A stretch of DNA of 64,000 nt from Prinsepia uniflora. Taxonomy: Eukaryota > Streptophyta > Magnoliopsida > Rosales > Rosaceae. Where the stretch lies: NCBI GenBank assembly GCA_032719365.1, contig CM064873.1, positions 2,390,501 through 2,454,500 of the forward strand, written 5' to 3'. The translations under genes and the position numbers were made by a program. Positions within the stretch are counted from its first letter, which is position 1, and each line of letters starts with the position of its first letter. Shown here one piece after another: positions 50,274 to 63,955 of this stretch. The notes under the pieces were generated by a model. The model was not told the DNA's origin, made no database searches, and was given only the letters and a program-made list of their open reading frames with translations.

Positions 50274-53200
50274 TGTAACGACCCGTCCCGGAAATTAGGA
50301 TTAAGACAGTGATTAGTGAAGGATTAGTGAGCTTAAGTAGTACTTAGTTGGGTACTTTTGGACCGATAGGGTAGAATGACGATTTTGTCCCTAGTTCAGG
50401 AAAAATGTTGACTTTTAGTTCGGGCGGTCAATTAGGTTTTGACTGATGACCAGGACGTAGTTTAGGACGTCACGAATCCGTAGACAGGTGGTACGCCCAA
50501 TTCCGACATCCGAGGAGGAAGTTATGATGTTCGGAAGGTTGAGGGCATAACCGTAAATGGGGTAAAATAGGGGGAAAAGTTGACTTTTCATACGATCGGG
50601 TTTTGACACTTTGACCTAGGGCTGTTAGATAGATCTTGTCGTCCTGAGTTCGATGACATGCGGCACGTATTCATCGGACTTACGAGGTGTGAGGTACGGG
50701 TTTAGAAAGGTAGTGGCAAAATCGTAAATTTGACTTAAAAGGAAAGGCATTTTGGTCTTTTTGCACCTTGGGATTTGTGCAACAGAGAGGGAAGATGGAG
50801 GGCTGCGATTGAGCCACTTGTGAGAGGAAGAGGGAGGATTGTGACACGTGTTGGAGGGCTAGAGGCTTCTAGGAAGCACGGTCCAATTATTTGGGGCTTT
50901 GTGATCGTGTAACCGTGTGTGTGTTGTGTTCGATGAACAGAAAACAGAGGCTGAGGAATTGGGAGATTGGGACGGTGATTTTGTGAGTTTGTGTAATTGG
51001 TGAGGGGTTGAGTGATCAGAGATCCAGAGGGAGACAAAGAGGAGGTTTGGAGGTACGGTGGCAGTGTGTGGGTGAGTGGTGAGCCACGGGAAAACCAGGG
51101 AGGAAAACAGAGTGAACAGAGAGATCGTAGTGGTGGTTGTGCCGTGTTCGAGCAATCGAGGCCAGAGGAGGTGTCCAGAGGCTGGAGGTGGACGGGAGGA
51201 GCCGTGTCCTCACGGCTGAGCTCACGACGGCGACAGGACGGCAGATAATTTCTGATTTTCCTTTCTGTGCTCTGTTTTGCCGCTAGATTCAGACGCTAAG
51301 TCGAAGCCTTAGGGGTTGAATCGAGGAGTCCCGTGAGGTCTAGGGGATTCAGTGGAGTCCTAGGTAACTGCTGGTTGTGCATCTGTGACGGGGAGTGCAC
51401 GATGGAGGCTGGAACGACGGAGAGTACTTTGTGTCCTCTGTTTTTTTGTTTTGCTTCAGACGTTAAGTCGTGGGGTTTGAGTGTGCGTCGACGGTTTTGG
51501 TGAGTTGGGTGATGTTTCGGATGGCCCTAGGATTGGTTTAAGCTAGCCACCGTGACGGGGGAAGACCTGGGTGGCCGGAGAAGGAAACAGGGGACAGTAC
51601 GGGGTTTCTGTTCGAGCTTGAGTCGACGAGTTGTAGTTCGAGTTGAGGTGTCTGAGCAAGGGTAAAGGGTAGTCTAGGTCTGGACGAAACAGTGGGTGAA
51701 GAAAGGAGCAGTTTTGGTGGCGGAACGGCGGAGAACCGCTCACGCCGGTTCGAGTTGCAGGGACTGTGTTGAACCGGGTCGACACGAGGAAGACGATGCA
51801 CTGTAGCTGGCGCGTGAGGGCCACGCGCAGCCACTTTGGGCGGCTCGTGGGGGTGCGTGCGGCGGCGGCTGGGAAATCGGTCAACATAGTTTTTGGTCTA
51901 GGTGTAGTGATGAGTCCGTTGGAATTGGTTTCGAGTTGATCGGACGTCGTTTGAGGTTAGTTCCGCGAGGGTGAAGGTTTAGGGTTTCGGTTCGTTACGG
52001 TTAGGACTCGGGGATTTTCGGGGAAAATTAGGAGAGTCTTAGTAGACGTGTTAGTAACGTACTTCGCTGGTTGTTGACAGGATCAGGAGTTCCTGAGGAA
52101 GCTGAGGAACGTACGAGACGTTCGGGATGCGATTGAGGGCTCGGTACTGTGAGTGAACCCCTTCTCTAAACTCGAGCATGCATAACTGCTTTTAATTACT
52201 TCCTTTGTGATTTTAATCATGATTTTATATTCGTTGAATATGTAATGTGGTTTTGCATAAATTGCACGGTTTTCGAGAAATAACGTATTTGGCACGTTTT
52301 ACGAGGAAAGTGTGGTTTCTGAATATTGAAGCTATGGTTTTGGGATTTCAAATGATAAATGGTTTTCCATGATTGTAAGTGGATTTTGGGTTTTGGGATT
52401 TCAAATGATAAATGGTTTTCCATGATTGTAAGTGGATTTTGATACGTGATTTCGATGATTAGGGCTTTCAGTTTTAGAATCGGATTTCGGAAAGCGGAAT
52501 TTGGTTTTAAAGTTGGGAAGTGGAATTCCGGATTTGGGTTCGAAATGACGGTTCGGGATGCCGGAAGGGTATCGGAGCAGTGATTTCGGATTCGGGTTTG
52601 GATATGGATTTCGAAATGGTTTCAAACGGTTTTGATTGGATTTGCTGGATCTGGTTATTGGGTTTAAAGACCCGGATATTGATTTGACGGGGGACGGGCC
52701 CGGATTGGGTTTAAAGACCCGGATTGAGTTTAAAGACTCGGGAGTTTAAAGACTCGGATATATTGATATTTCCCCCGTAGGCCTATTGAGTTTAAAGACT
52801 CGGATATTATTGAGGCCTGGATTGAGTTTAAAGACTCGGGAGTTTAAAGACTCGGATAGGTCCAGCAGGTTTGATCGGCAAATGATTGGTTGAACTTTAT
52901 ATTTTACGTTACGGTTTTATGATGCTTATGATATGATTTCTATAACAGTTTTTATAGTGTTCTGTTTCTTATGATGTTTTATAGCGATTGGTTTATAACT
53001 GTTTTAAGAACTGGGTTATGCATGTGATTTCAAAACGGAGGGCCAAACCCGGTTTTATTACAAAATGTTTTTCGGAAATTCTTTATGGTCCACTCACACC
53101 TTCTGTTTTAAATTTCCCTCCAGGTCGTGGAGCTAGAGCGGGGTTTCGGCGTCGAGGCAGCGTCTGAGGCATAGAAGTCGCGAGAGGGATCCCAGAGTGT

Positions 53201-53402
53201 TTTAAACTTGTCTGTGTGTGTGTATCTAGTTTATCGGTTTTCTTTCTACTATGCCCTGTAAACTTTAACTTCGAGATGTTTTGTATAGTTTCTCCTGCGT
53301 CTGACGGTTTAGTTTAGTAGTTTACTTTGGTTTGTGTCGGGGTGTCAGACGGGAGCAGGATTTACCTCGGTATTCGGGGTGAAACCGGGGTGGGTCCTAA
53401 CA
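50274..53402 (+). mobile_element. Solo LTR of a chromovirus-like element (plus orientation)
   Basis: 3,129 bp from TGTAACGACCCGTCCC to GGTGGGTCCTAACA with exact TCACG duplications and no internal region. It is the reverse-orientation relative of the solo LTR nested in Athila and shares its repeats (52660-52859) and GC-rich block (51802-51860). It is inserted in an older remnant (49986-53515). Confidence 0.88.
52660..52859. repeat. Array of AGTTTAAAGACTCGG / GGTTTAAAGACCCGG words
   Basis: Seven copies of a short imperfect palindrome occur in about 200 bp, in two variants (GAG..CTC and GGG..CCC) whose arms co-vary. A matching array lies at 34018-34230 in the minus-oriented relative. Confidence 0.85.
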
Positions 53403-53407
53403 TCACG

Positions 53408-53515
53408 GGTCTTACTCACCGTTATTACTTCAAAGCTCACGGTTCTTACAATCCATCCACCTTGGGCCCCAGCGTCCTCGTTGGCACACCTTCGATCGGG
53501 GTCTAGCTCTGATAA
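53408..53515 (-). mobile_element. Retroelement remnant (right part)
   Basis: Continuation of the remnant at 49986-50268. It ends in GGGGTCTAGCTCTGATA, the reverse complement of a primer-site-like TATCAGAGCTAGACCCC. Confidence 0.45.
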
Positions 53516-53585
53516 AAAAATATGTTTTAGGCGTTAACACGGGTTTCAGAAATGTGGATTGACTATAGAATTTATATGTGGTATA

Positions 53586-56267
53586 TGACAAGACTCATCC
53601 CGATTATACTTAGATAATCGTGAAAGATCCTGCTCCCGTCTGACAATAACTCAAAAGTACCAAAAGTGGTTCCAAATATAATACACATATAGCACATACA
53701 AACGATAAACATTGTCAGACAAGGGATAGTTCAGTATTCCGAGATTGTTGACCTAGTCAACGGGTTTACAGAGCATAGGAAATATTTACAAGTAGGGATC
53801 AAAATCCTACGTTGCAAAGTGTCTGAGTACGCAACGGTCTGTTTATTTCTCTGCCTCGATATTAGCCTCAGTACCTGTGCACTGGCCTGGATGGCAAATA
53901 AAACATTAAAGGTGTGAGTGGACAAAAATAAAATTTAGAAATACATTTATCAAAATATAGTCTTACCCTCCAGTTTTCACAAACATGCATGCATATCATA
54001 ACTTATAACTCAAATAATCAAGATAAGAATATAAATCTCAAACATCAATACAAACACATGATCCAGGTCCAATATATAGTCACGTTATCCCTGCAACGCG
54101 TGCAATATCAATAGGCTCAAGGACCGCTCAAATCCCGAGCATCCGCCGCTGTGAACACATCACCAGCCGGCAATCCAGGTCGTCATGAACATATCACTGA
54201 CTGACCTCCATATAATCCAACACATCTGATCTGAGTCGAGCTTCCATTGGCTGCACGACAACAGACCGTGCTACGTGACCTCTCCGGGGTAAACACTTCC
54301 ATCCCGGAGACGAGCGTTATCTCCAGGGTCCATTTCGGGGGAAACATATTCCACGCTGAAAGCCCTCATATATCATCATCATGAAAATCAGTGAAAAACA
54401 GTTGTATTTCATATCAAAACCATTTTTGATACTGGGCTTCAAGCCCAAAACACTTTTCTCAAATCCATAAACCCGTTTCACACAAATCTGCGCAATCACA
54501 GTCTCATTCATAATATATATCCATTAATTCTAATACCAGACTCATAATCCGAGTCAAAATCAAGCTCAAACCCCGAGTCTTAGCTCGAAACATCAGTTTT
54601 ATAGTTTTCTCGAAAATCGTGCCCAAAAGTATATAAAATAATATAATATTCCAAAAATCCGAAAATCATCAAATCGAAACATTAATCATACCAAATCATG
54701 TCAAATCATAGTATAAAGTATTTAAAACATATATGCATGCATTCAGGGTAGAAAAACAAAAGCCCACTCACACACCGTCCAGATTGTTCAATTTCAAGCT
54801 GTTCGTGCTCCTCCGACGTCCTGGAAGTATTCAGGCCTGTCAAACAAGTAATATCATATTACTAACTTGTTACATAGTCTCCTGTCCAAATTTCCTAATC
54901 GTCGGAATAAAATAATATTATTTTAAACGTAACTTATACGCTTCGGGTATGTAAAACTACTCTAAGCTCATATCCGATTGACCCGAAACCAACGCTAATA
55001 GGTCCGTATCATCGAGAGTATCAAAATTACTGTTGGACCCAAGGTGAGATTCCCGGCCACGCGCCCTCACGCGCCGCCACAAGCGGCTGCGCGTGAAAGC
55101 CACGCGCCGTGAACAGTGCACTGCTACAGTGCGTCTCCCTCACCTGTTTCTCTGATAAACGGGTCTGCAACCCGCGATCAGACCCAGTGCAATCTCCTTC
55201 GATTCAACCTCAATTTCGTCCATTCTTTCACTCATTAACATCAATTCAATCCAAATTACAGTTCTATAAGTTCAATTTAATCACACAAGCCCTCACAATC
55301 CTCGACTCAAGATGAACACCCGTCGGATCCTAATTCGGGTTCTACTCAAAACCAACTTGTTTCCTTCAATTGATCATACCAGAAGCATCCTAGGTCCATA
55401 ATAAACACAATTACGAAGTCAATTTTACAATTCCTTACCTTCAAGTAATCGAACTCAAGCTCAAATTTTCGAAATAGTTGCAGAGCCTATTCGTCACCAA
55501 TTCACCTCCAATTTTCGTTCCAGTTGATTGGGTTCGAGTCGTCTAGTTCACAGAAGATGAAATATCACCTTAATTTCCAACAAAATCGTCTCATAATTCG
55601 AAATCAAATATGTGTTCTTCAATGGTTTTTCGGGTGTTTTCCAGACGATGAAATTAGGGTTTCCTTTAAACCTCTTTCGGTTTTTCTCTCCCAACTAACC
55701 AACTAACTCTAATTGATCACTCACAATTGTCCTTGTTTCTACTAAAAATCGATCAAGGTGAAGGGATGATGTATGGGTTCTCTCTGTTTTGTTGTTCTTA
55801 GTCGACTGCAAATGCTTCAAATTTCAATCACTTATCTACTAACCTTAATTAATTAATGGTAACACAATAACCAAGTGCCACTAATCCTTATTAACAAGTG
55901 ACACTTGTCACTTGATGAATTATATGACTCATATGATGGAATGAATCAGCATTTAAATAGATGAATCAGCATACTAAAAGCACTTGCACCGTTCATGATT
56001 CACAATTACCATTTTACCCTTTTAGCACAAATGACCATTTTACCCCTGAACTTCCCAGACCCATAACTTTTTCATACGAACTCCGTTTTCGAAGTGCCAC
56101 CTGTCTACGGATTCAGCGTCTCGGGACCTACACAACGGTCCTCGACAAGTGTACAAAAAGTATTCCAAACAAAAAGTCAACTTTTAGCCATATTCCTCCA
56201 AGGGTAAAAACGTCATTTTTACATTATTTTAATATTTTACATTTTGTGGATTTTTCGGGGCGTTACA
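53586..56267 (-). mobile_element. Solo LTR related to the LARD LTRs (minus orientation)
   Basis: 2,682 bp, TGACAAGACTCATCCC...CGGGGCGTTACA, with GTATA duplications at 53581-53585 and 56268-56272. It shares the LARD LTR's blocks: GTGAGTGGACAAAAAT, the TGCATGCAT region, GACTCATAATCCGAGTC-type palindromes and the ACGCGCC block at 55053-55110. No internal region is present. Confidence 0.86.
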
Positions 56268-56344
56268 GTATAAGTATGTGTTTCTTGGTATTGATGAAGT
56301 GAATTGTGGTGATGAATGTGATTTAGACTTGGGTTGGTTTTATA

Positions 56345-56985
56345 TGTGATGATACTTGTTGGTTGATTAGTCTTAGATGTTGAACTGGACCCCGAATCAT
56401 GAGACTAGTACTGTATTGGCGACTCAGATGTCGAGCTGGGCTCCGAGTCCTGAATCGGATTTTACTCGAACGTCGAGCTGGGTTCTGAATCCCTAGTGGT
56501 GTGGTATGCCTACCGATAGTGCACTTGTGATGTGATGATTGATGTTCTGCTTGTGCATCAATAATGAGTTGACTATGTTAGTTCAAGAAAGGAACCCAGC
56601 TCGACGTATAAGACTAACCAACTAATAAGCATAACCACAACATACATCATACATAACGACTCATCACATTACTACACATAATCAATCCATATCCAATAAC
56701 ACCGCAAAATTCATATAGTCAACTCAACGTCATCACAGTACTTATACACAATCAAACCACATCCAAATCATAATTGAAGCACAAGCACAATATCAACCAT
56801 CATATCACAAGTGCACTATTGGTAGGCCATACTATACCACTCGAGATTTAGAATTCAGCTCGACGTTCGAGTGAAACCCAACTCAGGATTCGGAGTTTGA
56901 CTCAACGTCTGAATTGCCAACACAGTACCATTCTCAAGATTCAGAGCCTGGCTCGACGTCTGAGACTGACCAACCCATCAACACG
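56345..56985. repeat. Inverted pair of LTR fragments (foldback)
   Basis: The left arm (about 56345-56585) and right arm (about 56700-56985) are imperfect reverse complements over more than 200 bp. Both contain CGAACGTCGAGCTG-type words and a TAGTGCACTTGTGAT word. The right arm continues to about 57440 with sequence resembling the minus-oriented LTRs nearby (TGCATGCATAAT, then a CACTTACACA stretch). Confidence 0.75.
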
Positions 56986-57755
56986 CATGCACACATATCA
57001 CAAGTAATCCACAATACAATATACAAATATCGAGGAGTCATATACACAACAATCCACAACCAAATCCACATTCTAGATACTCGGGCCTATGCCCAAAAGC
57101 ATGCGCTATATAAACTTTGTAACACGTGCACAACCACACTTTCCATAAAATCATTCAGAAATCACACGAAAATCATAAATACTCCAGGATCACAATGTTT
57201 CATAGCATAAATCTTGTTCAACCCAAATTTATAGTTTAAAATGAAATTCGAAAAGGAAAACCTTGAAAAAAGTGAAATAATGAAATTTCCATAAATATGG
57301 TAAAAAATCATATAAAATTCCCAATCACTCAAATATCATCAAAATCATATAGAAAACCATTGAAATCACATAAGTATGCATGCATAATAGTTTAGGGAAA
57401 ATAAAGGTCACTTACACATTTTCTTGGTTTTGTAACCCTTTAGGGCTACTGCACGGGAATTGAGGTTCGAAAGGCGGAGGCATGAATTAAAGGGATTTGT
57501 GTGTATCCCTTGTCTGACAAATTCGAGTGTAATATTGGCACTTTGGGATACTTGTCGGATGGAAGCAAGGGACCGAATACGCTTTACGAGGCGTTTGGAG
57601 GGCAGGTTCTGTCATTTACAAATAAAATATACAAATTATGATATGTAATAATTACTCGTATGCATGCTAAGATGCTAAATTTTTCAGTAGGAGTTGTTTT
57701 GTGTGTACAAATAAAAGATCAACATTAGTGGTAGGTTTTTTTATATTTTATTGCT

Positions 57756-57885
57756 CATGTGAATTTTTTGAGGCTGCAAATTTTTTTAAAATTTTGATGT
57801 TGTTCTTACTGTTCATCAGTCATGTGAATTTTGTTAGGCTACAAATCTTTTTAAAATTTTGATGTTATTCTTACTGTTCATCAGT
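57756..57885. repeat. Two 65-bp tandem repeats
   Basis: The unit begins CATGTGAATTTT at 57756 and 57821 and ends with CTGTTCATCA. A few mismatches separate the copies. The interval 57710-58370 is otherwise AT-rich with no gene. Confidence 0.75.
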
Positions 57886-59643
57886 TGGTCATCAGTTGGT
57901 CCTTGATAGACCAAGCGACTATTTATTGTACAACATTAAAAACATTTCTTAAAAAAAAAATACAATACGGAGAAGTTAAATATATTCATCGTTGGTTAAT
58001 ACGAATCAAATTTGGGTCCACATTGAATGGTAAAATTTCAGGAAAAAAAAAATTGGTAAAATATGGCAGAAAGCATTTGGGCTGGACCTTGGAATTTGAC
58101 TGACGGAGCCCAAAATAGAAACCATCAATCATTTATGCAAAAAGACAAAATTTGTAACCGACTCTAACAGAACTGAAAATGGAAAAAATAATTTATTACA
58201 GACGCCGAATAATTACAAATACAAATACAATAATTATTTATACGATACGAATACGCACAACAACAACAACGCCAGCAAAACACGTCCTTTTCGTAAGGTT
58301 CCCTTCGTCCTTTCTTTCCCATTTGCACGACAATCCGAAAACCACTGGATAGAGATAAAATACGCACGCTTTCTCACCCCCCCTCCACCATCTTTACCCC
58401 TCCTCTTCCTGGATCTGAGTTTCTTAATTAGGGTTGACACTTTTTCAATTGGGGATTTCCAGATCCGACTTCTCAATTTCCGAAATAATTGAGGTGAAAT
58501 TTTCATTTTTATCGTGTTATTCTTCATTGTCGCCTGAATATCAACCCAGTTTTATGGGGTTTTTGTTTTATTTTTCCGTTTGATTGATGCCTTCTGTGTC
58601 TACGATTGTTGAGGTTGCTTGTTTGGTCGTTGTTTCCCTCAATTTAGTTTGCCTTTTTTTTTTGGTTTGATGGGTGAGGCGGTGAACTTTTCTATTCGTT
58701 CTATGCAACTTTTTGAGAATTCCTACTTGGTTTTTGGCTTTGAAATTATGCTTTTTGTGCGTTGTTGATTGATTTTCGAGTGCAACTTAAATTTCTAATT
58801 GTTAACCTTTTTTCTTTCACATTCCAATTAGGGTTTTTTGTTTTATTAATTTTTTTAGAAAAAATTGCCTGATGCACGTGTTGAAATAAACATTACAGTA
58901 TGCCCGCAATGAAGTTGCTCCAACCATGAAAATTATTTATTTTTCATGTTTTAAGTGCAATGTTTGTGAGCATTTTTACTCGAAATTTAGCTTAAGTGGA
59001 GGGGAAAAAGGGAATTTTAAAAGTTTTTAAGTTGAACCCTTTTATAAAAGAAGGTCATTTTCCTACTACGCTTTACTAGTTGCTGCAGTCAGAATCAAAG
59101 TTTTAATATTAGGCATCAAGAAATAGGATGCATGCTTTGGGTTCTCGGTTTCTGTTTTTGATAGTGAAGTTCCTACCACCATTTGTGGCTTCCTTTTGTT
59201 GGATGTGGCAAAGCTTGTATGGGTATAAGTGTGATTTTTCATAGTCTAAGAAACTCAGCATGGCATTTTTTTATGATATTGAATTTCCCTGCATGGTAAT
59301 TTAGTGACAAATGTATTGTCGTGGAGCTCACATGCACAGAATCACAGTTGCTGACCACTAAACACACACTCCATGGTGACTCGTATATTGCATCAAACTG
59401 ATATGTGCATGATTCAATACGCTATTGTGTGAAGTGCTCCATAGACATGCTTTGTTTTTTTAATTAGTGTTGATACCTAGCAATATTTACCAGGATTGAA
59501 ATTCTAAGTAATTTATTTATAAGTTAGTGTTTTAATCCTTCCTCATTTTGGATTCTGCAATTTAGGTTGATTCAGTATTGTTTTCTTCTTAAGTAACTGG
59601 CTTGGAATTTTGTTGGTTTAGTTGTGGCATTGCGTCGAAGAAT

Positions 59644-62600
59644 ATGTCCCATTATGATGGTTATGTGGAAGAGGAATACGAAATGGAAGATGTAGATGAT
59701 GATATGGATGACGAGTTTCGTGGCAGAGAAATGGGTGGCTCAGATTCGGATGTTGACGAATATGACTACTTGGTTTGTGATATACTTATATGCTCCATGA
59801 AAATACCGCATATTAGCACTTTTCAAGAAAGTTTGTTATTATTTCTTACTCTACTTTATAATATGCCTTTTCTGTGCTTAATGATTTGAATTCTTTATGA
59901 GTATTTCAAATTGCATTTTTGTCTATATATAGTTTTGTATATACCTAGGAATAATCTTTGGTACTCGTGCAGAATAGTAAAGTAGCTGATACAACTGCAG
60001 CTCAAGCAAGAAAAGGAAAAGACATCCAAGGCATTCCTTGGGATAGACTTAGCATCACCAGAGAGAAATACCGGCAAACTAGGTTAGAACAATACAAGAA
60101 TTACGAAAACATCCCTAATTCTGGAGAAGGGTCAGGGAAGGTAACAAACTACTGTTTCCCACTTTTTTTTTTTTTTTTTCTATCTTTGTTATCAAAATTA
60201 TTCGGTGTTGTTGAAGTGTCAATTTTGGGTTGTAAGAGTAACTTGATCCTTTTCTTTTTCTTTTTGGGGACAGGATTGCAAAGATGCAAAGAAAGGATCA
60301 TTGTATTATGACTTCAGACGGAATGCTAGATCAGTGAAATCAACCATTCTTCATTTTCAGGTGTGCTGAGTGCAACCTTTCCTCATTACTTATGGGCTGT
60401 TTTCTGCATTTATGTAATCTTAGGATGAAATTTCTAACTCAGCATACCATATAGCTGTTTATTCGTTGCTAATTCACTCCAGTCTTCACGCTCTTTTTGT
60501 TTTTTTTACCGGTACAGGTTTGTTACTTACTAGCGGAACTTAAAACAGGGCATAGAAGGAAATATTAGTTGATAGTTTCTGTCGTGAGTCATGGGCCAAC
60601 TCTTTGCACTCAAAGATGGATTGTATGGCGCTTGCTTGTGGCAATCCCTATGTGGATACTTAGTCCAGCTCTAAAGCATAATGATAACAACAATTGAACA
60701 ATGAATTAACTAGGCTCAGAGAGTAAGAAATGAATGAAAAAAAAAAACTACTTGCATTGATAGAAAAAGTTTTTGGGAAGATACACGTAATTGCTTATGC
60801 TGGTTGTTATGCCAACATTCCACCTGACTACCTATCCCTTGTAAAAGTATTCTGAACAATTTTAAAAGTTGCATGATAGAAGTGCTTAGTAATAAGCAAG
60901 TAAACGTAATTAATTAGCCTGACCAAAATATTTTTTATATACTTTCACACAGTAAAGTTGGGCTTGACTTATGATCTGGACTGTTTTTGGCTCTTGGTTT
61001 TAGATGCATATCCCCTAACACTTTGGCAGGCACTGTCATAATATAGCCCTTTGTGGCTTGTTTGACTGATATTCCTTATGTTCGCATGGTGATGCAGTTA
61101 CGTAACTTGGTCTGGGCTACTTCCAAGCATGATGTCTACCTGATGTCACATTTTACTATCGTTCATTGGTCTTCTTTGAGTTGCACAAAGTCTGAGGTTC
61201 TCAATGTTTCGGGACATGTGGCACCATCTGAGGTGAGTGTTTAAATAACATATGCCAAACAACCAAGTTTGTTTTATTGGAAACTGATTCTTTTATTTTT
61301 CCTATATAGAAACATCCTGGAAGTCTCTTGGAGGGATTTACGCAGACTCAAGTTAGTACTCTTGCAGTAAAAGATAAGTTGCTAGTTGCTGGAGGATTCC
61401 AGGGAGAACTTATCTGCAAGGTCAGTCACAAATTCAAGTTAGTTAAAATTAAAAAGGGAAGGAGTATATAATGGAGAATGAATGAGCAATGCTTGATTTG
61501 TGCTTACCAGTTGTAGCCTTGTACATGTTTTGCTGCACCTTTTGGGGAGTCCAAACATACATTTGACGGAATATTAGATGGATCTGATTCACTATATTCC
61601 TTTCCATCATTCTGTTGTCCCAGATATTTTTTTTTTGTTTCATTGTTTCCTCCGAACTAATAAACAGTTAGGCTGAAAGATTTACGTTTTCACTGATTGG
61701 TTTGCAGCATCTTGACCGGCCTGGAGTAAGCTTTTGTTCTAGGACAACTTATGATGACAATGCTATTACAAATGCTGTCGAGATTTATGACAGTCCCAGG
61801 TGCTGGTTCTGTTTTCTGATTTGGACGTCATATTTCCACACAGGACCCAACTGATCTAGTTTCGGTGAATCTTGCAGCGGGGCTGTTCACTTTACAGCCT
61901 CAAATAATGACTGTGGAGTCAGAGACTTTGACATGGAGAAATTTCAGCTTACTAAGCATTTCCGCTTTCCTTGGCCGGTGAATGTGAGTGTCCTGCGGCT
62001 TAAAATGATTGGATGTTAATTTCTAATTACAATTTCTGGCCTTTATTTCATGGAGGGTTGTCAGTTGTGTTTTTGTTTCTGAAAATAATATAAATTATTC
62101 AAGTAGCTGTCTTTTCAGTATGAATTTGTAAATTACCTCATTTCATGCAAATATGCAATCCTGCTTTTTTGTTGGGTCACACTTGACTTGTGGAGATCCA
62201 ATCACTTACTTTTTGCACCCAACTTTTGTGAACTGCAATGCACCTTGTAATCTTCTATGCTTTGTTTGCAGCATACTTCTTTGAGTCCGGATGGTAAACT
62301 TCTTGCGATCGTTGGAGACAATCCAGATGGGCTGTTGGTGAACTCCCAAACTGGAAAGGTAAATTCTTAGACTTTGTCCATCGACTTTTTTTGCGATGTT
62401 TATCCATCTGGAGCCTGGAAAGGGAAGTGTTGATGTGGATGAGATGATTTTTGCAGACAGTGGCGTCCTTATGTGGACACCTGGATTTCTCTTTTGCATC
62501 AGCATGGCACCCTGATGGTATCACCTTCGCTACTGGGAACCAGGACAAAACCTGTCGGATTTGGGATGTTAGAAACCTGTCCAAGGCAGTTGCTGTTTTG

Positions 62601-62870
62601 AAAGGCAATCTTGGAGCTGTTCGGTCAATTCGTTTTGCTTCTGATGGTCAGTATATGATGATGGCAGAGCCAGCGGACTTTGTCCATGTCTATGATGTGA
62701 AAACTGGGTATGAGAAGGAACAGGAGATTGATTTCTTCGGCGAGATATCTGGCATATCATTCAGTCCGGACACAGAGTCCCTCTTCATTGGTGTCTGGGA
62801 TCGTACATATGGTAGTCTTCTTGAGTATGGCCGATCCCGGAACTACTCTTACCTCGATTCTCTCATTTGA
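59644..62870 (+). CDS. WD40-repeat protein (relative of fission yeast C2A9.03)
   Basis: Nine exons join in frame to 442 residues: 59644..59772, 59973..60140, 60274..60360, 61098..61232, 61310..61420, 61708..61799, 61878..61983, 62272..62358 and 62457..62870. The N-terminus is acidic (MSHYDGYVEEEYEMEDVDDDMDDEF). It is followed by a conserved segment with IPWDRLSITREKYRQTRLEQYKNYEN and YYDFRRNARSVKSTILHFQLRNLVWATSKHDVYLM. The WD40 propeller includes VAGGFQGELICK, HTSLSPDGKLLAIVGD, GHLDFSFASAWHPDG, ATGNQDKTCRIWDVRN and FGEISGISFSPDTESLFIGVWDRTYGSLLEY. The family is conserved in plants and fungi without a settled function. A 5' UTR intron is likely (acceptor just before 59622), with a first exon near 58370-58500. 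Confidence 0.92.
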
Positions 62871-63955
62871 GTCGACTATGCAAAGCTGCAAATAAGATTG
62901 TTGGTGTTACTGAGTCTTCGGCACGATTGCGAAGCCTAAATAACATGTTTCACGCAGGTGAAGAGGTTGTAGCTGTAAATGCAGTGATTTGTGAAATTTT
63001 AGCTTTTCTTGTGGGTGTTGTTGGGTCGTTTCCCATCAAGTGTGTAAAAGGGAGCAATGTACAGAAGGCTAAGGCGACGATGGTCCAAACAAAATAGGAA
63101 AGAAGACCAGGAGATGTCTTGGAGTGGAAGAAAGACGGTTGGCTGTTTTCCTTTTAGAAATTTCATCTCATTCTGTGAACTTGTTATGTGATAACTCCTA
63201 TCAATCGTTATCTAGTTGGTTTCTTTAATCCCAAATCTTGCGTTTGAGGTTATGTTGAATCATGTTCCTGACCATTTGGTTTTGGTATAGCTTGGGCTCG
63301 TATTAGGCTTGACTTGGATCTTTCTTGTCAAATTTTGTTTCATGATAGAATCAAGTCAAGCTCAAGTTTGGCTCGTTATGATACAAGTCAAGCTAAAACT
63401 TTGGTATTATGTTTCACTTGTAAATCAACCTTCTCAAGCCAAAAAAAAAAAAAAAAAAAACTCTTCAACAAAATCAAGATTATCTCCGGAGTTTTATTCT
63501 TATTCTCGTGTTAGTGAGGTTCATATCAATCTTATAAAAGAAATTAACTTAATCTCACATTATAAATAATTAAATATTGAAGTAACCCTCCGACTATGCT
63601 AGAGTTACACCGCTAATTAGAAGCAAAGTTAGCTGCTTAGGGTGAGATTATTAACACATCACATAATTCAGAAGTTGGGATTTTTACTCTGGTCCATAAA
63701 GCATAAATTTAAACTACAACTTGAGACCCAAACAAATTCGGACTTGAGAGGTAGCCTAATATCTCTGATCCAAACTAAACCAATAAATGAATGCCACGTC
63801 ATCTTACAAAATCTTTAACTTCCCACTTTCCCATCCTCACAATCTTTCCTCAACCTCAACTCCCATATACAAAATCTCATCTCTTCCACAAACCAACCAA
63901 ACCACCTCTCCTTTATCAGAACTTTCACGATCCTCCTCCACCCCACAATCAAAAG
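62871..63955. other. 3' UTR of the WD40 gene and promoter region of the next gene
   Basis: The first 300-400 bases are probably the WD40 3' UTR. An A-run lies at about 63440-63460. A CCACGTCAT (ACGT-core) word lies near 63794, about 160 bases before the next ATG. A C-rich 5' UTR-like stretch (63820-63955) follows. Confidence 0.45.
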
